Shown piece after piece: positions 30,067 to 41,979 of a DNA stretch of 64,000 nt. The position numbers and the translations under genes were made by a program. The notes under the pieces were generated by a model, which made no database searches, had not been told where the DNA came from, and worked only from the letters and a program-made list of their open reading frames with translations. Every line of letters starts with the position of its first letter. Position 1 is the first letter of the stretch. The DNA is from Euglena gracilis (Eukaryota; Euglenida; Euglenophyceae; Euglenales): contig CP154957.1 in the NCBI GenBank assembly GCA_039621445.1, forward strand, positions 40,574,011 through 40,638,010. Reading direction: 5' to 3'.

Positions 30067-31927
30067 ATCATATGCTTGTGGGACTGATCTGCTCATCCAG
30101 AACATCCTGCAATTCCGAAAATATGGCATCCACAAGAAAAGTGTGGAAACAACCAAGAAACCAGTGGTGAAAAGTCACATTAGCCCAGCTGAAGCTAAAA
30201 TCATGCTGTTGGTCCAGGCTTTTGCTTGAGGACGCCAGGGGGCAGCTCACAAGCTAGCAATTTTACTGGCCATTGGAAAAAAGAAAAAAGCCCCTCCCCC
30301 CTGACTGGAAGAAAATTTTCCTCCAGCGCTGCGCGCTGATGCGGTGGAAATGGAACTTTTGATGGTTTTTGGGCCGATTTTTTTAAAAAACGGGCATTTT
30401 TGGCAGGCTTTGGGGGGTCAAAAATTTTCCACCAGTGAGCCCTGCTAGCGGACCATGCTTGTGCTTACCAACCGGTAGGCACACCCCCCCGGGGGGGGTT
30501 GGGGTCCAGGGGGGACCCAGAAAATTTTCATTGAAAATGGCCTTTTCCGGGTCCCCGGTGCCTTCGGGGCCGGGGTTTTGGGGGGTGCCTGCTATGGGTA
30601 GGCACCCCCCAAAACCCTACCCCCCCCCCCGGGGGGGGGGGGGTCGGATCGGGTGTGCTATGGGGTGCCTGCCCCTAGCACCCCCCCCCCCCCGTGGGGT
30701 AGGCACCCGACTAAGCACAAGCCTGTAGCGGACCCCAAACTGTCCAAATTTGGACCAGCTGCAGTCAAGCCCCACTCCCGCCCTCCGGGAGGGTGTACTG
30801 TGAACTCTTAAGCAGAAGCCTGTACACAGGGCTTAAAAAAGGAAGCATAAGGCAGAAAGGAGATAATTATCAAATTGATCGTTGATGTTGTCCATTCTTA
30901 CAGTTCAACAAAAACTACGGGAAAGAATTTACAGGAAAAAATATCATGGGAAGAATTTGATTTTAAAAATAATTATGGACAAACTAACAATTTGAGGTAA
31001 AATGGTGGAATTTTTTTGTCAGTTATAATGAAGAATTTTGGCAAAAAAACAAAAATTATGGGAAACCATCCCGATCATAATTTTTATTCCCGTAATTTTT
31101 GCTAATGTCTTGTAGAATGTAATGTATGTCTGTAGAATGTTCCTTCCTACATCTTCGGGGGGCACACTCAGGTTTGGTCAAAATCCGAACACAATTGTCA
31201 ATTTTTGGGGTTATGTGAAAGGCAAAATCACAAACACCACCACCAGACGTCCACCTTGACCATTTTGGGGGGGATTTGCAGTTTGACTGACTCCCATAAT
31301 TTTTGTCCGGACCGTAAATGGAAAAAAAAATGGACAAGGCCGAAAATTGAGACTTGTCATGAGCGCACTCGCATGTGCTCAAATGCAGGTACCGGGGGGG
31401 GGGGGGAATTTTTGTGCCAGAGAAATTTTGTGGTGACAAATTTTGCGGACGACAAATTTTGCGGGATTCCTTAAAAATGTCCGGAAATATTTCGCGGGAT
31501 TTGCTTCCGCGCAAATTTTCTCTAGGGCAAAATTCCCCCCCCCCCCCCGGTACAAATACAGGGGTTGTTCCAGGGTTTCTTTTTAAGACCGGGGGGGGGT
31601 CCCCCCCCACCCACTGCCCCCTCCCGGGGGGGGGGGGGGGGAGTCCCAAGGGACCCACATACTTTCCCCCGAAAATGGCCAAAGATCACGAAAATGCTAA
31701 AAAAGCACCTTTTTCAAAAATTCAAAGATGGTAATCATGCAGAAAATATAAAAAATGCACAAACCCATAAAATGGAAAATCTGCAAAGAAGGACATATAC
31801 TCCTTGGTCATGCGAAGAGGGTGAACTTTTGTTTTATCCAAAAAAACAATTTCACAGCGTCCAGAACAAAAGCTTTCGACAAAAGCTGTTCCAGAAATAC
31901 GAAATAACCACGGACTCCGGACAAAAA

Positions 31928-31933
<6 letters not shown>

Positions 31934-32008
<75 letters not shown>
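31934..32008. repeat. (TA)n microsatellite in MVP intron 9
   Basis: About 37 uninterrupted TA dinucleotides, followed by an AT-only stretch to 32,070. Confidence 0.95.
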
Positions 32009-32009
<1 letters not shown>

Positions 32010-32101
32010 CCGGAATATATGGAAATAATATAATTATATTATTATATTATTATATAATAATAATATAAATTTGCACTGTGTTGCTTAAATCCACAAGCAG
32101 A

Positions 32102-32157
32102 AGGTTGTAGCTGAAAGCCCAGTTGTAGGACACTGTGAGGCTGAGGCGGGCGTGGTC
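32102..32157 (-). CDS. MVP: MVP exon 9 (about 56 nt)
   Basis: A very small exon encoding DHARLSLTVSYNWAFSYN, equal to the conserved DHARL-L-LAYNW segment of the MVP shoulder. It is isolated: 2.05 kb from exon 8 and 2.04 kb from exon 10, and recognisable only because its frame joins both neighbours. Its 3' border is set by GCTTGTGG (32,098-32,091) pairing with CCACAAGC before exon 10 (30,081-30,074). Confidence 0.88.
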
Positions 32158-33080
32158 AGAGGTCTGCATAAGAGATTTTTTAAGACTAAAAGGAGGAGAA
32201 AAAGGACTGAGGGAGGTGTGTAGGATTCATTTTGGTTGGGCTGCGGCCAACCGTAAATGGCTGCAATTACAATCAATTTTGGGGGGCTTAGAACACAGTG
32301 GTCATTGGCAGGGGGGAAGAAAGTATTTGCATTTGGGTTTAGTGGATTTGTGGATTTAATGGATTTGGTGGGTCAGCCGAAGGGGGGGGGGGTATCAGTC
32401 AAGGAATTGTCGACGCCACAAATTCGCAAAAAAAGGCATTCTTGATGATGGTCGGTCACAAAAAAATGCTGAAAATCAGATTTGGGAGGTTTGCGGCCCA
32501 AAAAATCGTCCTGGCCCCCACCTGCCCTCGTATCAACCCCTGCCCCCCCCCCCGTCCAAGGCACACTCTGATACTGTCGTCCGCACCCAGAGAGGGTTGT
32601 TAAAGGTTGGTAACCAGTTGGATCCCCCCTGGTCATACAGGAATCCCTGAAACCCCATCGGTGGTGGTGGGGGGGTCGACCCACCACTCATCAATAAATG
32701 GCATCAAATGGCCACAATTGAATGGCTATATTTTTGGCATACAAAATGCCAAAAAAAAATGCCATGAACAAACAAAAATTGGATTGGTGCATTTTGGAGG
32801 TCCAGAAAAATCAAAAAAAAACAAACACACACAAATTTTTGGAACTGCTGATCCCAAAATATTAGCCCAACCAGAATTTAATCTCTCAAGAGAATACAGA
32901 TGACTCGTGAGGGGATGGGGTCTTGGGACAAGGTTGGTATTTTCATGTCCCATCGACCAAGCCCCCCCAGGCTGTTTTTTACCAACCCCGGGGGGGGGGG
33001 GAGGGGGGGTCCGGAGTGCCTGCTCAGGCAGGCACAACCCCCCCCCCGGGCAGGCACCTATGGCCACTTCCCATTTTGGT

Positions 33081-33132
33081 GCTCTGGTCGGCCCTGGTCG
33101 GCCCTGGTCGGCCCTGGTCGGCCCTGGTCGGC
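33081..33132. repeat. GGTCGGCCCT tandem array (second array at 33,668-33,785)
   Basis: Five units of CTGGTCGGCC in tandem in MVP intron 8; a second, interrupted array lies 540 bases downstream. The interval between them carries AATGGCC/CCAAAAA low-complexity sequence. Confidence 0.8.
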
Positions 33133-34207
33133 AAATAGTCGGCCACAGGTGGGAGTATCCTTCACAGAAAAAATGTGAAGGGATGCAATGATTTTCTGAA
33201 TTATCTCGCCAAGATCAAAAGGAAGTGCCCCATAAGGCCTCCATTGGCTCCCCAAAAGCAACCAAAATGACCTAAAATGGCTTGAAATAACCAAAAATTA
33301 CCCAAAAACGCCAACAAAATCCACAAAAGATTGTGAAAAACGACCCAAAATTACCAAAAGGGCGCAAAATGGCCAAAATGCCATAAAAAATGCTCACATT
33401 GACCCAAATTAGCCCAATATTTGCCAAATCAGTGACAAATAGCCCCCAAAACTGGTCCATAACTGGTCATGGCCAAATGGGTGTAAAACTGGATATTTGT
33501 GAGAAAATCATCCAAAAATGGGTTTAGTTCTTCAAAATATACAAAAAAAAATCCAGCATCGCCCAGCATCGCCCTGCATCGCCCAGCATTATCAGAGGTG
33601 CTTGTTCCAGAGGGAAAGCTGCCGAATTCCTTCATCCATTCCCCTTCGGTCGGCCAACCACGTGCAAGTCGGCCCTGGTCGGCCCTGGTCGGCCCTGGTT
33701 GGCCCTGGTCGGAAACCCCACCTACGGGGGTCCTGAAAACCATAGTCGGCCCTGGTCGGCCATGGTCGGCCGTGGTCAGCCGTAGGTGCCTCCCCCCGGG
33801 GGGGGGGGGGTCGGATTTCGGTGCTTAGCGACCCCCGGGGGGGGGGGTCACTTTCCACTCCGAAAAAACCAGTCAGTCACTTTTTTCGGCCAAGCCAGTC
33901 AGTCACTTTACCCCCCGGGGGGGGGGGGGTCGGCCACTCGGAAAACCAGCCACTTTTTTGGCCTTTCAAGGCCATTTTTGGCCAAACTTTTCTCCGCGGT
34001 TGGCCACTCAGCCACTTTTGGGTGATTTCTGGCCCACCCCACCCCCGGGGGGGAGGGGGGTCACGGCCAAAAAACCAGTCAGTCACTCTGAAAAAACCAG
34101 TCAGTCACCCCCCCCCCGGGGGTGGGGTGGGACAGGTGTTAAACAATGGTCTGGTGCCTGCCCAGGCAGGCACCCCCCCAGGCCAAAAAAGGAAAAAAAA
34201 AATCTCT

Positions 34208-34309
34208 AGACTCAACTGTGATGATGTCTGTCATGAAATCTGGGCCCAAAAACAACTGAAGTGACTTGATGATGTTGGGCACCTTGGGTTTGTCTCCAGA
34301 AAGGGAGCA
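34208..34309 (-). CDS. MVP: MVP exon 8 (start of shoulder domain)
   Basis: Encodes [20 protein letters not shown] then [14 protein letters not shown]. This is the LLLGPDFFTDVITIET-type segment at the beginning of the MVP shoulder, a domain with an SPFH/band-7 fold. The exon ends at TCT (34,208-34,210); TCT also closes the following intron, and AGAGATTTTTT (34,207-34,197) pairs perfectly over 11 bp with the other end of intron 8 at 32,171-32,181. Confidence 0.93.
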
Positions 34310-34956
34310 ACTGCATCGCTGTGCAGGATGATGATTACACCTTGGGGCATTCATTTGGAGACTGCAAGGAGTCCCACGTCCACAAAACAGGTGTTTGGTT
34401 CGCGGAATTCAGAGCAGCACTGCCCCAATCAAACACCAATTTTGCTTAGAATTAAAAAAGGGGGAAGAGACTAAATGTCAGGGAAAAGACATAAAACGCT
34501 CTTTGAACTCCGGTTTGTGTTTCAAGCAGTGCTTTGCGTACGACCATGAGGGGGGGGGCATTCATTGAATCCGATGGCAATGACGAAAATTTTGGAATTT
34601 TCTAGGTTTTAACTATCTGGGACAGATTGACGGATCTGCAGGTTCTGGGGCACAAAACAGGCAAAAATGGAAACTAGCGTTTAATTTTAAGAAAAGAAAA
34701 CTTCCAAGAATAAGTCTTCTGTGCAGCGTGGGTGGATTTTGTCGCCATCGTTGGAAAGCCTTAAGAAGAGCTTGGGCGACATTGCACCAACTGTCAAAAC
34801 AGAAGAATATACACACACGTTCATCAGCATTTAGACAGGACCAAACCAGCAGAAAGATGTTCACCATAACCGTCCCCAACTCAGCCAAAGCCCCCTGCAG
34901 CTCTTGTGGCATTTAATCTCGCAACAAAGCAAAAAAAAATTGCAGGGCGATGGGCA

Positions 34957-35016
34957 AATGGTGAATTGCTCATCTGGCCCGAGCATTACCACTCCTGGTC
35001 CAAACACAATGCGCGG
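34957..35016 (-). CDS. MVP: MVP exon 7 (60 nt)
   Basis: A small exon encoding PRIVFGPGVVMLGPDEQFTI, matching the conserved VVFGPELVSLGPEEQFTV-type segment at the end of the MVP repeat domain. The bases TTGC occur at both borders of the following intron, so intron 7 is flanked by a 4-bp direct repeat. Intron 7 ends pair through CATCGC and GCGATG. Confidence 0.92.
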
Positions 35017-35147
35017 CTCGCATGCAGAGGATCCCTTTTGAGGGAGGCTCAAACCCCAAAAACCCAAACTTAAAAATCCAAAACAAAACACCTTTGTTGC
35101 TCATTGCTTCAATAAAATGAGACGGACCTTCAAGGAAGTCCCTGCTG

Positions 35148-35246
35148 GCGGGCCTTGTAATCATAGATTTGCACTGCAGCGTTGTGCTGGACACTGAAGC
35201 GTACCACTTGTGTCTTGTCCCGTGGTGCCACAGGCAGGATGCCGCC
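35148..35246 (-). CDS. MVP: MVP exon 6
   Basis: Encodes GGILPVAPRDKTQVVRFSVQ then HNAAVQIYDYKAR, matching the MVP segment with APRNKT-VV and HNAAVQVYDY. Intron 5 before it (35,466-35,247) has ends TTTGGGGTGG and CCACCCCAGA that pair over 10 bp. Intron 6 after it (35,147-35,017) starts CAGCAGGGAC, with CAG at +4 if the exon ends at CGC. Confidence 0.92.
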
Positions 35247-35466
35247 CTCTGGTCTGGGGTGGAGGGGGTCGTCCCCAACCCAAACAGTGGCAAAGGCCAG
35301 AAATTACCCATTTTGGCCCGGCAAAAAGCTTTGGCATGTCCCAGGTATCCACACCATAGATTTACACAGTGGATCGGGGGACACATTTCCACGGGCACGT
35401 TCCCCCAGCCCAAGCCCATCCACCACTTTCGCTAAAACCCACCCAACCACAGCCCACCCCAAAGGG

Positions 35467-35742
35467 GCTGATGATGGCTTGCTTGAGCGACTCCCCGGCA
35501 ATGGGCAGGTTGGCCTTGTCCTTGATGGTGTGCTTGCAGCCGTTCGGCCGCTGCAGCAGCTCCTCCACGATGGGCGGCAGCTCCTTCTCCCAGAGAACCT
35601 CAGTGGCACTCAGCATGTACGACTGGCCGACCACGGACCGCACCTGGCCGGTCTTCTGGTCCCGCACATACACCCCCTCGTTCTCGTCCAGGGCCATCGC
35701 CCGGCGTTGCTCGACGACCTCCACCTGGACGGGGGGGACACC
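35467..35742 (-). CDS. MVP: MVP exon 5
   Basis: Encodes [80 protein letters not shown] and [11 protein letters not shown]. The [14 protein letters not shown] and LWEKELPP strings are conserved in MVP. The exon ends at AGC (35,467), set by the 10-bp pairing of intron 5 ends. Codons upstream (STPAG) may also be exonic. Confidence 0.92.
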
Positions 35743-35921
35743 GGCAGGGGTTGAGTGAATAACGGCGTTAGTTGGTGAGAAATGGAATGTGAACAGTGGG
35801 GTGGGCACACCCCAGCCAAGTGAAAGCCAGCACTTCCCCAAAGGTCAGCTCTGCAGGAGGGGGGGGAGACGCAACATGGACCCTGAAAGAAACTACACAC
35901 ACAAAAAACCACAAATAAATA

Positions 35922-35924
<3 letters not shown>

Positions 35925-36007
<83 letters not shown>

Positions 36008-36054
36008 AATAAAACACGAGAATCACAAAAAAAAAAAAAAAAAAACCAAAAAAA

Positions 36055-36112
<58 letters not shown>
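35925..36112. repeat. Long poly-A tracts in MVP intron 4
   Basis: About 80 A at 35,925-36,006, then a short mixed stretch with AATAAAACACG, then further A runs to 36,112 with single C interruptions. On the MVP sense strand this is poly-T. Confidence 0.9.
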
Positions 36113-36113
<1 letters not shown>

Positions 36114-36674
36114 GCATTTGGGCCCCCCTGCCTCATGGTGTACAAACAAAAACATACAAAACTCTTAATTACCTGAGAAACCTCTGGCTGCTTGGGTTCA
36201 GAGGTCTGAGGCACTAAATGCTTGCAATAATACAACGCAAAAAACATTTTTAAAAAATGCTACAAGCTGCACAATGGGGAAAAACCGTTTCAAAAATGAG
36301 CCAACATCCACTGAAGGGTGGAAAAAATTTCAAAAACGCCCAATTTTTTTGAAAAAAAACCCATTTTTTAAGTGTTTGAAATGACATTTTTTTTTAAAAA
36401 GGGCATGGGATCCTGAAACATTTTTATGGGATTTTCATTCATTTCAAAAATCCTCATGCGCACGATGATTTTTGAGCCAAATTTTTGGAGCCAAATTTTT
36501 CCTTTTTCTTGCTTGCATGAGCCATGGGATGATTCTTCATGCACTCGAGAATCCTCTTCGGACCGGGTGCGCCAGTCAATAAAATCTCCGGCCAATCACG
36601 CATCTCTCTCATGGGCCAGTTTCAGAGATGCCCGTGGACATCACCCCATGGGCAGCAAGTCATTCCTCCTGAAC

Positions 36675-37071
36675 TGCCGAAGATCATCCACTTCTCCCCG
36701 GCACATCGTTGCACCTCCTGCCCGTTGTGGACATCCGTAAACCCCTCGATGGCCCGCAGCAGGAGTGCCTCCTCAGAACTCAGGACCAGCACGTCGCAGA
36801 TGTTGTTTGGGATGGACTCCCCCGGGTGCAGGAAGAAGGTGCACTCGCCTTTGCGGACCTCCTTCGCCCCGAAGCGGGGCACGAGGTTCTCGTCCACGGG
36901 GTCCACCACGACGCAATACTGACGGTTGTTTAGGGTGGTGATGGGTACCTCCCCGACGACCCGCTCGTACACGTTCGGCATGTGGGTGGAGGCGTCCTTG
37001 ATGGTGACCAGCCACTGTTGCCCGGCGCGGCGCTCCTTCCCGAACACGTCCACAAACGTTGGCCGTAGGGC
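36675..37071 (-). CDS. MVP: MVP exon 4
   Basis: Encodes ALRPTFVDVFGKERRAGQQW, LVTIKDASTHMPNVYERVVG, VPITTLNNRQYCVVVDPVDE, KGECTFFLHPGESIPNNICD and AEKWMIFG-type ending (CAGEKWMIFG). It contains MVP repeats with the PITTL-QYCV-DPV and FFL-PGE signatures. No AG precedes the exon within more than 30 bases. The downstream border to exon 5 is the least certain in the gene (plus or minus four residues). Confidence 0.92.
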
Positions 37072-37667
37072 GGTTTTTGCATTGCAGGGATGGCCCCATC
37101 AAGCCAATCAATGATGGACACGAGAAATATCTGCTTCCTGCGCACGAGGGGAGAAATTCATTCACTGCTTCAATGCTCTCATTCTGTAAACTTGGGTGAG
37201 TGGGAACTTGCATTTTTGAACTATTATTGCATGTCTTTTATCGCACAATTTCAGAGGCAACGTGCATCATTTCCTCCTCTCTGCGTCATGTAAACCTCCC
37301 GACCAGGGAATTCCTCAAAGACCCCAGAGGGGTCCAGCCAGCCAGCTGTCTGGCAGGACCCCCCCCCCCCTGGGTGGGGGTACCGGCTGCCCGGCTGGCA
37401 CCTAAAAACAGGTAAAAAAATCTAAATTCAGCTTATCAAACAATAACAAAACAAAATGCAATGCAACAAAACAATTTTGGGGGAAAAAAGCAAAACAAAA
37501 TGTGGACAATTCCCAGGTGGAATTTCATACCCCCCCCCTATGTCCAATGACCGGTAACCTCTGTCCTCTGACCGGGGGGGGGGGGTGGTCATTGGACATA
37601 GGGGGGTCGTTGGACATAGGGGGGTCGTTGGACATAGGGGGGGGGGGAACTGCCTTCACTTCATCCA

Positions 37668-38177
37668 GGGGGGGGGGAATAATTGATATGGGAGGCCTTC
37701 GGAAAAATTGCGGAAAAATTGCGGGAAAATTGCGGAAATTGCGGGAAAATTGATATCGGGTATACACATTTCTGTCTGAGGGGACTTAGAAAATTTTCAA
37801 TTGTGAGGTTCAGAACACCGCAACACCCACGTCGATGCAGGCGAGCACAAATCAACACGCTTGATGTTCTTTGCACAGGTGGGACGCACCCAATTCTGTA
37901 ACCAGTGGTGCACCTGTGAGAAAAATTGGTAAACTGGGGGGGGGAACAACAAACCACAATAGCACACCTGTTGATCCATTTGAAGAATGGATTGAACTCA
38001 TTGCATCTTCCATCTTCGGTGGTGGGGAAAAAATTCTTCGGAAAAAAAAATGGGAAAAAATTGCGGAAAAATTGCGGAAATTGCGGAAAAATTGCGGAAA
38101 ATTGCGGAAAATTGCGGAAATTGCGGAAAATTGCGGAAATTGCGGAAAAATTGCGGATATCAATTCCCCCCCCCTGG
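37668..38177 (+). repeat. ATTGCGG-array element, copy 2 (in MVP intron 3)
   Basis: Same ends, same core and same orientation as 26,077-26,563, with a different number of GGAAATTGCGG units in the right array. The pair looks like two insertions of one MITE-like element in different introns of one gene. Confidence 0.85.
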
Positions 38178-38984
38178 ACTTCATCACGCCATCATGCAAC
38201 ATACCATCTTTATAATTCAGCGAAATTTCTGCCATATTCTGGAAAGATTGTGCAGTGTGAACGGGCACTCAAAAAAAGCAATAACAGGAAACAAAAGCAA
38301 TACAAAGCAAAAAAAAGGAAAAAAATCAGCATTCCACATGATGCACATTGTTCAGACCAAAACCTACCAAAAAGATGGAAGGTGTTCAATGGGAGAAAGT
38401 TTGAAAACATGACCAAAAAATCCAAAAAATGGACCAGTGTGTAGTTGGCAACCATCAAGAAACTGGTTGTGCAGTGATTGTCAGAGGCACACCAAATGCA
38501 GGTGGGGAGGGATGCGCCACCCGGCCCCCAAAAAATGCGCAAAAATGTGCAAAAAAATGTGCATGTTTGGGAAAAGAGCTCAAAGATGTGCCAAATCTGA
38601 GAGAAAAAGCACAAGAATCACAAAAATATATCACCCAAAAACATGGGAAAATGTCATGGCATCAAATTTGAAGAAACCATATAGAATTATGAGGAAACTG
38701 TCAGTTTCAAAAAAAAATCAAAAAATTAAAAAAATGGCCAAAAATGCGAAAAACTGGGTGAATCACACATCAAAAAAATGTGCTAAAAAGCAAAAAAAAT
38801 AAAATGCGTTGTTAAAAAAAATCGAAAAATGCGCATTTCTTTCAAAAAAAAAAAAAAAAACCCGCAAAAAAAAAAATTGAAAGTACGCATTCACCCCAAA
38901 CAAAAAATGTGAAACGCATTTCACCCCCTGCCAAATGGTGTGGGGGAAAAGAGCATTCCAGAAAACAAAAGCCACCCCAAACTT

Positions 38985-39324
38985 GGTTGCTTCCAAATGC
39001 AAGGCAACCTTATCCGTCAGAACGCGCGCCTTCACCTTGCCCACCACCTCCTCATGCACGCTGGGCAGGTATGCCCCAACCGCCGTCACCAGCCACTCCT
39101 CCCCGACCGTGCGCCGCACCCCAGCCTTCTCGAAGTCGACCCGCGCCCGCAGTTTCAGCGCCTCATTGGGCTTGATGACCTGCGCCTTCAGCTCCTCGGC
39201 CACCTTGACCTCAATGCGCGGGATGTACGTGCCGGGCCCCTCGAAGAGCCACTCGTCGCCGGCCTTCTTCGCCTGCCCATCCGCTGTCACAAAATCCCGC
39301 GTGGCCACCAGGCGCAGCCCGCAG
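38985..39324 (-). CDS. MVP: MVP exon 3
   Basis: Encodes NCGLRLVATRDFVTADGQAK, AGDEWLFEGPGTYIPRIEVK, RVDFEKAGVRRTVGEEWLVT, AVGAYLPSVHEEVVGKVKAR and TDKVALHLEA. It carries two MVP repeats with their GDEWLFEGPGTYIPR and GEEWLVT-VGAYLP signatures. The 3' border lies between the codons GAA GCA and ACC; no GT donor is present at the right place, and the segment GGGGTGGC just inside the intron pairs with GCCATCCC at the other end. Confidence 0.93.
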
Positions 39325-39424
39325 TTTTTCTCAGAGCAAAGGCAGGAGCTGGGCAGCACTGGATTGATCGGTAAATCAATCAACAGGGATTGGAGGAGGG
39401 GGATCAACATCAACAGCTCTGCCT
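39325..39424 (-). other. MVP intron 2: 100-nt nonconventional intron
   Basis: On the minus strand the intron starts AGGCAGAGC and ends GCTCTGAGAAAAA, with no GT or AG at the ends. CAG lies at +4 to +6 and CTG at -10 to -8, and CAGAGC pairs with GCTCTG. Both exon-intron borders lie in runs of five A. This matches the described consensus for Euglena nonconventional introns exactly, and removal restores the reading frame. Confidence 0.85.
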
Positions 39425-39522
39425 TTTTTGATGACCTTCAGCTTGCTGACCACGTGCCCATCTGCATCCTCCACAATTTGCTCTCCTGGATAAAGGGGGA
39501 AGGGGTCCTGTTCAAAACGGTA
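39425..39522 (-). CDS. MVP: MVP exon 2
   Basis: Encodes YRFEQDPFPLYPGEQIVEDA then GHVVSKLKVIK. The QDPFPLYPGE string is almost invariant in MVPs. Joined to exon 1 it gives VKIRLGDDE-YRFEQDPF, in the same register as other MVPs. The exon end is set by the pairing rule of intron 2 and by phase (ATC AAA AA / C TGC). Confidence 0.92.
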
Positions 39523-40085
39523 CTCGCCGCCAAGCACCAAACTGCCACTTGACTTGCACTATTATGTAATTGTGTCATGTCACAACACTCGCAGTATTAC
39601 GTCATTAGAACCTATTTTCTGGGCCCGACGCCTGTCTTGAAATTCTACTGACATGAACGGATTTCAGGCTGAAATTGTTTTTGTCGGTCGATTTCCATTC
39701 AGGCGCCCGTTTATGTTGGTCGATTTCCATTCAGGCGCCCGTTTATGTCGGTCGATTTCCATTCAGGCGCCCGTTTATGTCGTCAAATTGGCCAAAAATG
39801 CAATAAATTTTCGGCGCAAAGCGCCGGAGGAAAAAATTGACCCTTTTTGGGGGAGGGTCCCGGGTGCCCCCCGAGGGTCGGTCCGGACCCCCCCTTGCAG
39901 GTGGGGGGGGGGGGTGGTCCGGCCCCCCCCCCTGCGGGCCAGGAGGGGGGGGGGGTGGGGGGGACACCCCCCACCTAAACCATGTACGCCCTCCTTATAT
40001 CGAACCCTGGTCCCGGGGGACCCACAAAAATCGAAAAATCGCGAAAAGTGCTATCAAGATGGGATACCATCTTTGGGATACTGAA

Positions 40086-41034
40086 ACCGTGTCTGGGGGC
40101 TCCGTTTTCATGCCCGAACCGGCGTCTGGGACGCCGGTTCGGGCGGGAAATTTCTGCGCCGAACCGGCGTCCCAGACGCCGGTTCGGGCGGGAAACCGGC
40201 GTCTGGGGGACCCAAAATAAAAAGTGCCAAAAAGTGTCCAAAAGGGTTTGTAGACAGGTGGCATTCATATTTTAGCAGTTTTTGGGTGGTCTTGGGCCAA
40301 AAATTGGGGGTTTTTGAGGAAAAGTTTCCTTTTGGCCATTTTTGGAGAATTTCTGAAATAGAATACCACACAGCATGGCTGAAATCTAAGGCCATCTGCT
40401 GAAAGCCCTTGAGAAGAGCTTTCGATCGATGGGTAACATGGCAGCTGAAAAGTGGAATTTCAGATATGCAAATGGGGTCCGAAAAATGCGGAAAAATGCG
40501 ATCGCTGATTTTGAGGTCGCTTTGCAATCTGGCTGAGTTCTGTGGGTACCAAGCGAAAGGTGTTGGCGAGACCTTTCGTTTGATATGCAATTTGCAACCT
40601 GAACTGTGGGATTTGACAAATTAGGATGTCAAATTTTGGAATACACGATCGCTGAAAATAAGCGCTGCGTGCATTATGGCCGAATCCTGTGATTATCTGT
40701 CGAAAGCCCTTGAGAAGAGCTTTCAATTAATGGGTAACATGGCTTCATAAGTGTGGAATCTGCCATTTTTGACCGGCGGCCCATTTGGGCCAAAATCGCC
40801 CAAAACTGCCCCAAACATGGGTATTTTGGGCGAAATTGGCCGTGATTCCCTAGCCGCCGGTTCGGGCATGAAAACGGAGCCCCCTAGCCACGGTTTCAAA
40901 AACTGTGTCCCAGACGCCGGTTCGGGCGGGAAACCTGTGCCTGGGACGCCGGTTCGGGCTACCGCCCGAACCGGCGTCCCAGGCACAGGTTTCCCGCCCG
41001 AACCGGCGTCTGGGACACAGTTCTCGATATAGTA
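40086..41034. repeat. Hairpin-ended element, copy 1 (inverted partner 52,110-53,060)
   Basis: Each end is a cluster of palindromes built on ACGCCGGTTCGGGC and its complement GCCCGAACCGGCGT. The about 700-bp core (including CCATTTGGGCCAAAATCGCC and GAAAGCCCTTGAGAAGAG) is the reverse complement of the core at 52,300-52,920. It lies in MVP intron 1, while the partner lies upstream of MVP. Confidence 0.85.
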
Positions 41035-41164
41035 TTCAACCCCTGTTGAATACAGTACAACCTAAAAATAGCACTTTTCAAAAATTTTCGGCACCGAAAA
41101 GTATATCCCACCCTCCGGGGGGGACCCCCCAGGGGGTCCACGACTAAAAAAAACCCCTGCTATG

Positions 41165-41345
41165 GGTACCACCCCCCCCCCCTTGTTGTCCCACCGACCT
41201 CTCCCCGGGAGGCCCGACCGGACAATAAGGGGGGGGGACAATAAGGGGGTACCAAAGGAATTTTCATTGGCCGGGCCAAAAAATCCCCCGTCGGCCGGGG
41301 CCCAGGGACAATAAGGGGGGGGGACAATAAGGGGGGGGGGGTGGT
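41165..41345 (+). repeat. ACAATAAGGGGGG module (direct partner 53,080-53,250)
   Basis: Contains CACCGACCTCTCCCCGGGAG, GACAATAAGGGGG repeated, and CCCGTCGGCCGGGGCCCAGG. The same about 165-bp series is present in the same orientation inside the TIR element at 51,934-53,290, next to a hairpin-ended element in both places. Confidence 0.8.
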
Positions 41346-41979
41346 ATTACCTACTGAGCTTTTTTTTTACATTGTAGCACTGTAGCTCGGTGGTCCTAAA
41401 TAACAAAATCCCTTGGGGGTGGTGCAGGTCGCGGGTGGGTCGGGGGGGGGTTACGTTACGGGGGGGGTCACGGGGGTAGCACCCTTGTGCAGCGGGGGGG
41501 GATGCGCTGGACGGCCCTCGGAAAAAATGCGCAAAAATGCGCAAACAAAATGCGCAAAAAAATACGCAAAGAATGCGCTGGGTTTGTGACATTCCTAAGG
41601 GAAAAAAAGACTTAGAAAAATTTCCAACAGTAAACCCAAAATTAAACCAAAATCACCAAAAAGAGCTGAAATGAAGGCATTTTGGCCAAAAAAATGCATG
41701 ACCAAGGCGTCTCCGTTCACCATTACCAACAATGTCAGCCATGGTTGCCCCTTACTTGTGACCAGGGGGTCGAACCAAGTACCATAAAAATCGACTCCAA
41801 AAATGCCCCCAAAAACTGGCAATTATGCAAAAAAATCGATTTTTCGACCCCAAATTTACCCTGGGCCCAAATCCGACGCATTTTCGCCCATTTTTGACCC
41901 ATTTTTGCACCCTTGAGAGCCAAGATCCGATATCGTCCAGCCAGAGTGGCTGGAAAATAATTAAACCAGTGTTTGAGAC

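Noticed and set aside
30120-30236. Candidate MVP exon reading LQLG or [11 protein letters not shown] on the minus strand
   Set aside because: Only a weak resemblance to the expected LAYNW segment. The true match (SYNWAF) was found at 32,102-32,157.
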